Part shown: positions 6,426 to 10,737 of the stretch, one piece after another
Layout: the number at the start of each line of letters is the position of its first letter
Numbering within the stretch: position 1 is the stretch's first letter
Source of the DNA: an uncultured Actinomycetes bacterium
GTDB taxonomy: Bacteria > Actinomycetota > Acidimicrobiia > Acidimicrobiales > Microtrichaceae
Reading direction: 5' to 3'
NCBI GenBank assembly: GCA_903930035.1
Contig: CAIYXG010000274.1
Span: 1-10,737 of the forward strand
Length of the DNA: 10,737 nucleotides
The notes under the pieces: generated by a model
Database searches by the model: none
What the model saw: only the letters and a program-made list of their open reading frames with translations
Told to the model about the DNA's origin: nothing
Made by a program: the position numbers and the translations under genes

Positions 6426-6441
6426 GGACCGTAGGACCGTA
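6426..6441 (-). repeat. 8-bp tandem repeat upstream of the lipoprotein gene
   Basis: GGACCGTA is repeated directly (6426-6433, 6434-6441). On the minus strand each copy reads TACGGT(CC), matching a TANNNT -10 pattern at 20-35 nt before the lipoprotein ATG, so it may carry a promoter. No convincing -35 is seen. Low-confidence regulatory reading. Confidence 0.35.
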
Positions 6442-6443
6442 GT

Positions 6444-6459
6444 GCGCGCCGCGGCGCGC
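6444..6459. terminator. 16-bp perfect palindrome after the ABC ATPase gene
   Basis: GCGCGCCGCGGCGCGC is perfectly self-complementary and sits 11 bp past the ATPase stop, before the lipoprotein gene on the same strand. It could terminate or attenuate the ABC transcript. There is no T-tract. Confidence 0.4.
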
Positions 6460-6469
6460 CGGGGGGACC

Positions 6470-7153
6470 TCAGGCCGGCTGCTCCGGCTCGACGCGGCCG
6501 TCGAGCATGTGGACGGTCCGCCGGGCCCGCGCCGCCACCTGCGGGTCGTGGGTGACCACCATCAGGGTCGTGCCGTGCTCGGTGTTCAACGACTCGAGCA
6601 GGTCGAGCACCCGCTGCCCCGTCGCAGAGTCCAGCCGCCCGGTCGGCTCGTCGGCCAGGAGCAGGCGGGGCCGGTTGGCCAGCGCCCGGGCGATGGCCAC
6701 CCGTTGCCGCTCCCCGCCCGAGAGCTCCGTGGGCCGCGACCCGGTCCGGTCGCCCATGCAGACGAACTCCAGCAGCTCCCGCGCCCGGGCCCGGCGCGCC
6801 GACCGGGGCACCGAGCCCAGCAGGACCACCTCCACGTTCTCGGCCGCCGTGAACGACGGCAGGAGGTTGTCGAGCTGGAAGACGAGTCCCACGTCGTGGG
6901 CGCGGAACTCGTCGAGGTGGTCGTGCCCGCACAGGTCGTGGCCGGCCACGACCATCTCCCCCTCGTCGACGCCGTCGAGCGCGGCGATGCAGTTGAGCAG
7001 CGTCGACTTGCCGCAGCCCGAGGGGCCCACCACCGCCACGAAGTCGCCGGCGTCCACGTCCAGGTCGACCGCGTCGAGGGCACGGACCCGGCCCGCGTCG
7101 AACGTCTTGGTCACGCCCCGCAGCCGGACGATCGGCCCGTCCGGCTCACTCAT
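6470..7153 (-). CDS. ABC transporter ATP-binding protein, MacB/LolD type
   Basis: A 227-residue ATPase with complete motifs: Walker A GPSGCGKST (43-51), Q-loop Gln93 (VFQLDNLLPSFTAAENV), signature LSGGE (144-148), Walker B LLLADEP with catalytic Glu169, the TGRLDS D-loop region and switch His202 (VVTHD). The sequence style, including the ENV segment after the Q-loop, is that of the MacB/LolD/FtsE-like branch, which works with FtsX-fold permeases in envelope export, lipoprotein extraction or peptide/antibiotic efflux rather than substrate import. ATG 7153 lies inside the permease stop (8-bp overlap, ATGAGTGA) and has GGAGG 9 nt upstream, so translation is coupled; a longer upstream open frame overlapping the permease has implausible Trp/Arg/Ser composition and is rejected. 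The cargo cannot be inferred from this protein. Confidence 0.93.
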   Translation of the reverse strand: MSEPDGPIVRLRGVTKTFDAGRVRALDAVDLDVDAGDFVAVVGPSGCGKSTLLNCIAALDGVDEGEMVVAGHDLCGHDHLDEFRAHDVGLVFQLDNLLPSFTAAENVEVVLLGSVPRSARRARARELLEFVCMGDRTGSRPTELSGGERQRVAIARALANRPRLLLADEPTGRLDSATGQRVLDLLESLNTEHGTTLMVVTHDPQVAARARRTVHMLDGRVEPEQPA

Positions 7154-8255
7154 AGCGGAGCGCCTCCATCGGGGTGAGACGGGTCGCCCGGGCCGCCGGG
7201 TAGACGGCCCCGAGCAGCCCGACCGCCAGCGCCACCACCAGGGCCCGGAGGAACACGCCCGGCGGGTAGGCCGGCAGGACGAGGCCGCTGACCGAGGGGA
7301 TCTGGACCACCAGCTGCACCAGGGCCACCCCGACCAGCGCACCGAGCACCGCCGCGGCCAGGCAGAGCACGAGCGACTCGGACAGGACCATCCGCAGCAC
7401 CCGTCCCGCCGGCCAGCCCACGGCGCGGAGCACCCCGATCTCCCGGGTGCGCTCGAAGATCGCCATGACCATCGTGTTCATCACGCCGATCCCGCCGATG
7501 AGGATGGCGAGCACGGAGATGGCGGTGCTGGCGCCGTCGACGAGCGTGAACCCCTGGTCGACCTGGCCGTACTCCTCGGCACCGGAGATGGTCACGACCT
7601 CCGGCACGCGTCGCCGGACCTCCGCCGCCACGGTGTCCGGGTCCACCCCCTGCTCGACCGTCACGTAGGCCAGCGTGACGATGCCGGGACGGTCCACCAT
7701 GCGCTGCACGGTGTCGAGCGGGGCGAACCCGCCGCCGCGCTGCCAGACCACCTGCGAGTCGTAGACGCCGACGACGGTGAGCGGGGTCCTCCCCAGCGTC
7801 ACCGTGCTGCCGACGCCGGCGCCCAGGTCGGCGGCGGCGCCCACCCCCAGGACGACCTCGTCGCCCGCGCGCGGCAGACGCCCCCGGGTGAGGTCCAGGC
7901 CCTGCGACCGCAGCATGGACGGCTCGACGCCGCCCAGGAAGAAGAACGGGTTGGACCCGACCTTCAGGATCTCGAGCTGGACGCCGCTGACGGCACCGAC
8001 CCCCGCCACGGCGGCGACCCTGGGGAGGACGGTCGCATCCAGACGGCTGAAGCTCAGGTCGGCCGCGCCCTTCTGCGCCACGATGAACTGTGCGCCGCCG
8101 GCGGTGATGAAGTCGTCGGCCGTGTCCTTCATGCCGGCGGTGACGGCGCCGAGGGCGACGACCGTGGCGATCCCCACGGTGATGCCGACGACGGTCAGGA
8201 GGGTCCGGACCCGCTGGCGCAAGAGGTTCTTCAGGACCAGCGAGAGGAACGTCAC
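7146..8255 (-). CDS. FtsX/MacB-type ABC transporter permease
   Basis: A 369-residue membrane protein with the layout of half-size MacB permeases: one N-terminal membrane helix (about 18-40, LLTVVGITVGIATVVALGAVTAG), a large extracytoplasmic MacB-PCD-like domain (about 41-240), and three C-terminal helices (about 244-266, 293-317, 333-355) forming the FtsX domain. The cytoplasmic loop ERTREIGVLRAVGW (268-281) and the terminal ARATRLTPMEALRYE are hallmark FtsX/MacB sequences. It would use energy from the downstream ATPase for mechanical work on substrates outside the membrane. No MacA-like adaptor is encoded nearby. The GTG at 8255 begins a good fit to the family's N-terminus (LxLKNLLRQRVRTLLTVVGI). 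No Shine-Dalgarno is evident; TAGCCT lies 6 nt upstream and could be a -10 box of a leaderless transcript, with no clear -35. Confidence 0.9.
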   Translation of the reverse strand: MTFLSLVLKNLLRQRVRTLLTVVGITVGIATVVALGAVTAGMKDTADDFITAGGAQFIVAQKGAADLSFSRLDATVLPRVAAVAGVGAVSGVQLEILKVGSNPFFFLGGVEPSMLRSQGLDLTRGRLPRAGDEVVLGVGAAADLGAGVGSTVTLGRTPLTVVGVYDSQVVWQRGGGFAPLDTVQRMVDRPGIVTLAYVTVEQGVDPDTVAAEVRRRVPEVVTISGAEEYGQVDQGFTLVDGASTAISVLAILIGGIGVMNTMVMAIFERTREIGVLRAVGWPAGRVLRMVLSESLVLCLAAAVLGALVGVALVQLVVQIPSVSGLVLPAYPPGVFLRALVVALAVGLLGAVYPAARATRLTPMEALRYE

Positions 8256-8287
8256 CCGAAAAGGCTAGCGACCCCCGCCGGTCGTTG

Positions 8288-8302
8288 CGCTGAAAAACAG
8301 CG
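8288..8302. terminator. Small hairpin between helicase and ABC operon
   Basis: CGCTG-AAAAA-CAGCG forms a 5-bp stem with a 5-nt loop in the 73-bp gap after the helicase stop. It may terminate helicase transcription, but it is short and on the minus strand the T-run is in the loop rather than after the stem. Weak. Confidence 0.25.
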
Positions 8303-8328
8303 GACGGGCCGGTGGCGCGCGGCGCGGG

Positions 8329-10206
8329 CTAGTCGTGGTCGCCGCGGTCGCGCCGCACCCCGGCGCGCTTGCCGCGGATGGTGGTCGCACCCATCTCGGT
8401 GATCACGTGCTCCGCGGAGGACCCCGGCACCTCGACGAGCGCGAACTTGTCAAAGATCCGGATGGCGCCGATCTCGTTGCCGCGGAGCCCGGTCTCGCCG
8501 GTGATGGCGCCCACCAGGTCCTGGGGGCGCACGCCGTCGCGCCGGCCGACGTTCACGTAGAGCCGGGTGACGTCGCCCTTCGGACCACGGGGCGGCCGGC
8601 CGCGGTCGTCCCGGTCCCGGGCGCCGCGGTCGCGGTCCTTGGGCCGGTCCTTGTCGCCCTTGCGGTCCTTGTCCCGCGTGTCCTTGCGCGTGTCGCGCTT
8701 CCCCTTGGACCGGTCGCCCTTGTCCCACTTGTTCCTGCCGCGGTCGGGGCGGCTGGCGATGTCGGGGATCTCCTCGGCGTCGTCGGTCGCGCCGCTGGCC
8801 TCGTGCACCAGCTTCACCGCGGCGAGGGCCACGTCGACCAGCTCGAACTCGTCGGAGAGCGCGTCGACCACGGCGCGGAACCGGTCCAGGTCGGGGGACT
8901 CGATGGACTCGCGCACCTGGTCGAGCGTGAGCTCCATCTGCCGGGCCCGCAGGTCGGCCACGGTGGGGATCTTCTCGATCTTGATGGTCTGCTTGGTGAG
9001 CCGCTCGATGTTGTCGAGCAGACGGCGCTGGCGCGGCTCGGCGAGCGTGATGGCGACGCCCTCGCGCCCGGCACGGCCCACCCGGCCGATGCGGTGGACG
9101 TAGGACTCGGGCGCGCTCGGCACGTCGTAGTTGACGACGTGGGTGAGCTGGTCGACGTCGAGGCCGCGGGCGGCGACGTCGGTGGCCACGAGCAGGTCCG
9201 CCGTCCCGGCGCGCAGGCGGCCCATGACCCGGTCGCGCTGCTCCTGGTTCATGCCGCCGTGGAGCGCCTCGGCCCGGTAGCCGCGTCCGTTGAGCGTCTC
9301 GGTCAGCTCGTCGACCTCCCACCGGGTCTTGCAGAACACGATGGCGGCCGTCGGCGACTCGACGTCCAGGATGCGGCCCAGGGCGGCGGCCTTGTGGTTG
9401 CGGCCCACCAGGAAGGCCGACTGGCGGACCCGGGGCGCCTCGCCGGCCTCGACCGCCTCGCGCTCGATCTGGATCCGCACCGGGTCGTGCAGGTGCCGCT
9501 TGGCGATCTGCGCGATCCGGGGCGGCATGGTGGCGGAGAACAGCACCGTCTGCCGGTCGGACGGGCACGCCGCCAGGATGGCGTCGATGTCGTCCGCGAA
9601 CCCCATGTCGAGCATCTCGTCGGCCTCGTCCAGGACGACCAGCTGCACGCCGTCGAGGGGCAGCGAGCCGCGGTTGACGTGGTCGACGGCGCGCCCGGGC
9701 GTGGCCACCACCACGTGGACGCCCCGGGAGATCGCCTTCAGCTGGTGCACGATCGGCTGGCCGCCGTAGACGGGCAGCACCTGGGCACCGAGGCCCCGGC
9801 CGTACTTGTAGACCGCCTCGCTCACCTGCACGGCCAGCTCGCGGGTCGGGACCAGGACGAGCGCCATCGGCGCGACCGGCGCGTCCGGGTCCAGGCGCTC
9901 CAGGATGGGCAGCGCGAACGCCGCGGTCTTGCCGGTGCCGGTGGCGGCCTGCCCGAGCAGGTCGTCGCCGGCGACGAGCGGCGGGATGGACTCGCGCTGG
10001 ATGGGCGTGGGCTCCTCGTAGCCCAGGGACTCCAGCGCGCCGAGCAGCTCGGGGCGCAGGCCCAGGTCGGCGAAGGAGGTCGGCCGGTCGTCGTCGGTCG
10101 TCGTCGTCACAGGCTCCGGCGCCGGGACCGTCTCCGGCCCGTCCACGGGCTCGGCGGTCGGGGCGTCGTCGGTCGGCGCGGTCGGGTCGTTCGTCTCGTC
10201 GGGCAT
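8329..10206 (-). CDS. DEAD-box RNA helicase, DeaD/CsdA-like
   Basis: A 625-residue ATP-dependent RNA helicase. Domain 1: F45 and Q-motif PTPIQ (Gln70), motif I AATGTGKT (87-94), PTREL (120-124), TPGR (169-172), DEAD (193-196), SAT (224-226). Domain 2: IVFCKTR, ATDVAARGLDV (341-351) and motif VI HRIGRVGRAG (371-380), where Val replaces the usual Thr of HRIGRTGR. After a helical region (about 395-470) comes a lysine/arginine/aspartate-rich linker (about 485-545) and a DbpA-like RNA-binding domain (about 546-615, TRLYVNVGRRDGVRPQDLVGAI...). This arrangement is that of DeaD/CsdA proteins, which unwind structured RNA in ribosome assembly, mRNA decay and cold adaptation. The N-terminal 43 residues are acidic, Pro/Thr-rich and probably disordered. 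ATG 10206 is preferred because GGAG lies 6 nt upstream; a GTG at 10245 would add 13 residues unlike the family. It stands alone, 118 bp after a ligase gene. Confidence 0.94.
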   Translation of the reverse strand: MPDETNDPTAPTDDAPTAEPVDGPETVPAPEPVTTTTDDDRPTSFADLGLRPELLGALESLGYEEPTPIQRESIPPLVAGDDLLGQAATGTGKTAAFALPILERLDPDAPVAPMALVLVPTRELAVQVSEAVYKYGRGLGAQVLPVYGGQPIVHQLKAISRGVHVVVATPGRAVDHVNRGSLPLDGVQLVVLDEADEMLDMGFADDIDAILAACPSDRQTVLFSATMPPRIAQIAKRHLHDPVRIQIEREAVEAGEAPRVRQSAFLVGRNHKAAALGRILDVESPTAAIVFCKTRWEVDELTETLNGRGYRAEALHGGMNQEQRDRVMGRLRAGTADLLVATDVAARGLDVDQLTHVVNYDVPSAPESYVHRIGRVGRAGREGVAITLAEPRQRRLLDNIERLTKQTIKIEKIPTVADLRARQMELTLDQVRESIESPDLDRFRAVVDALSDEFELVDVALAAVKLVHEASGATDDAEEIPDIASRPDRGRNKWDKGDRSKGKRDTRKDTRDKDRKGDKDRPKDRDRGARDRDDRGRPPRGPKGDVTRLYVNVGRRDGVRPQDLVGAITGETGLRGNEIGAIRIFDKFALVEVPGSSAEHVITEMGATTIRGKRAGVRRDRGDHD

Positions 10207-10212
10207 CAGGCG

Positions 10213-10216
10213 CTCC
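10213..10216 (-). promoter_or_regulatory. Ribosome binding site deciding the helicase start
   Basis: On the minus strand GGAG is followed after 6 nt (CGCCTG) by ATG 10206. The alternative GTG at 10245 has no comparable site, so the shorter protein is favoured. Confidence 0.65.
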
Positions 10217-10281
10217 ACACAGGTGAGCCTGTAGCCGTCCGGCACCCACCACGGGCGGCGCGACGACGAGTGACTCGGTCA

Positions 10282-10300
10282 GCCCCCCACGTTAGGGGGC
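10282..10300. terminator. GC hairpin between ligase and helicase genes
   Basis: GCCCCC (10282-10287) pairs with GGGGGC (10295-10300) around a 7-nt loop. It lies 25 bp past the ligase stop and 76 bp before the helicase ATG on the same strand. It could end the ligase transcript or be part of a structured helicase leader. No T-tract follows on the minus strand. The loop reads TAACGTG on that strand, which includes a TANNNT match, but no -35 was found. Confidence 0.4.
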
Positions 10301-10324
10301 AGGGGGCCCGGCCGACGAGCCCGC

Positions 10325-10737
10325 TCAGACGGCCGGGAACGTGTCGGCCAGCTCCCGCAGGTCCTTCTTGGAGATCTTGCCCAGCTCGGCGGTCGGGAAC
10401 TCGTCCACGAAGTACACGGCCCGCGGCACCTTGAAGTCGGCCAGGTTCTCCTTGCAGACCGAGAGGATCTGCTCGGCCACGGCGTCCTGGTCGGCGGACT
10501 TGTCGGCCAGGATCACGAACGCCACGGCGACCATGTCGAGCATCTCGTGGCTCTTGGCGACCACGGCGATGTCCTCCAGGCCAGGCACCTGGCGGATGCA
10601 GTCCTCGACCTCGCGGGCCGACACGTTCTCGCCGCCCACCTTGAGGGCGTCCTTGTCGCGGTCGCGGTAGACGACGTTGCCGTGCTCGGTGAGCTGCACG
10701 ATGTCGCCGGTGCGGCACCAGCCGTCCTCGGTGAAGA
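10325..10737 (-). CDS. AMP-forming acyl-CoA synthetase/ligase, C-terminal part (cut by window edge)
   Basis: Only the last 137 or so residues are present; the 5' part lies beyond the window. The visible start FTEDGWCRTGDIVQLTEHGN is the classic region around the conserved TGD aspartate (ATP ribose contact) of the ANL superfamily of adenylating enzymes. It is followed by the hinge RDRDKDALKVGGENVSAREVEDCI, beginning the small mobile C-terminal domain. FKVPRAVYFVDEFPTAELGKISKKDLRE contains the GKI lysine required for adenylation. Together these indicate a fatty-acyl, aryl or other carboxylate-CoA ligase making acyl-AMP and then acyl-CoA in the cytosol; the substrate pocket lies in the missing N-terminal domain, so specificity is unknown. 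A GTG (10699) inside this frame is not the start, because the family motifs continue upstream of it. A hairpin follows the stop. Confidence 0.9.
   Translation of the reverse strand, partial: FTEDGWCRTGDIVQLTEHGNVVYRDRDKDALKVGGENVSAREVEDCIRQVPGLEDIAVVAKSHEMLDMVAVAFVILADKSADQDAVAEQILSVCKENLADFKVPRAVYFVDEFPTAELGKISKKDLRELADTFPAV

Noticed and set aside
7154..7342. N-terminal extension of the ABC ATPase to 7342
   Set aside because: The extension overlaps the permease C-terminus, is full of Trp/Arg/Ser, and the family's start matches ATG 7153, which has a GGAGG upstream.
8269..8284. CGACC/GGTCG inverted repeat before the ABC permease
   Set aside because: A 5-bp GC-rich stem is too short to call an operator or terminator in this sequence background.
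10207..10245. Helicase start at GTG 10245
   Set aside because: No ribosome binding site there, while ATG 10206 has GGAG 6 nt upstream.
8335..10434. Long open frame on the plus strand opposite the helicase (699 codons)
   Set aside because: Its composition (Val, Gly, Leu, Arg, His, no motifs) is a shadow of the DEAD-box gene, which has every expected motif on the minus strand.
1..10737. CRISPR array, tRNA/rRNA gene, insertion sequence, phage or toxin-antitoxin system
   Set aside because: No regularly spaced repeats, no cloverleaf or rRNA-like sequence, no transposase or integrase motifs and no small paired genes were found on reading both strands.

Overview
This is a gene-dense, very GC-rich stretch with no intergenic gap over about 120 bp, short or overlapping gene junctions and frequent GTG starts. 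It looks like an actinobacterial chromosome. The gene mix (Rieske sterol-type oxygenase, hotdog thioesterase, acyl-CoA synthetase, TetR regulator, Thr/Ser-rich lipoprotein) would suit Acidimicrobiia or a related lineage, but that placement is inference. No phage, insertion sequence, CRISPR array, tRNA or rRNA is visible.

Region 1 (1-2691, + strand) is a tight three-gene unit: an acetoacetate-decarboxylase-fold protein, a PaaI-type hotdog thioesterase and an NAD(P)-dependent aldehyde dehydrogenase. The last two overlap by 4 bp. The unit ends at a perfect 20-bp GC palindrome shared with a convergent gene. Together the genes look like a small catabolic module for a carbonyl or acyl-CoA compound of unknown identity.

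Region 2 (2703-5688) has a divergent pair. A six-bladed sialidase-like beta-propeller protein is on the - strand. A Rieske non-heme iron oxygenase with KshA/DAF-36-type features, followed by a translationally coupled TetR regulator, is on the + strand. The 65-bp divergent gap holds a 13-bp perfect palindrome (21 bp with one mismatched pair) lying over the -35 and spacer of a plausible leaderless promoter for the oxygenase. This is the most informative regulatory signal in the window: the TetR protein probably represses its own operon, and perhaps the propeller gene too.

Region 3 (5765-8255, - strand) holds an FtsX/MacB-type ABC permease, its ATPase (8-bp overlap) and a lipoprotein with a peptidoglycan-binding-like domain. 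They could be a cell-envelope export or remodelling system.

Region 4 (8329-10737, - strand) holds a DeaD/CsdA-like DEAD-box RNA helicase with a long charged linker and a DbpA-like C-terminal RNA-binding domain. Upstream of it is the 3' end of an AMP-forming acyl-CoA synthetase/ligase cut by the window edge.

No wholly new system is proven. The best candidates for undescribed biology are the TetR-controlled Rieske oxygenase/propeller locus and the decarboxylase-fold/hotdog/ALDH operon.
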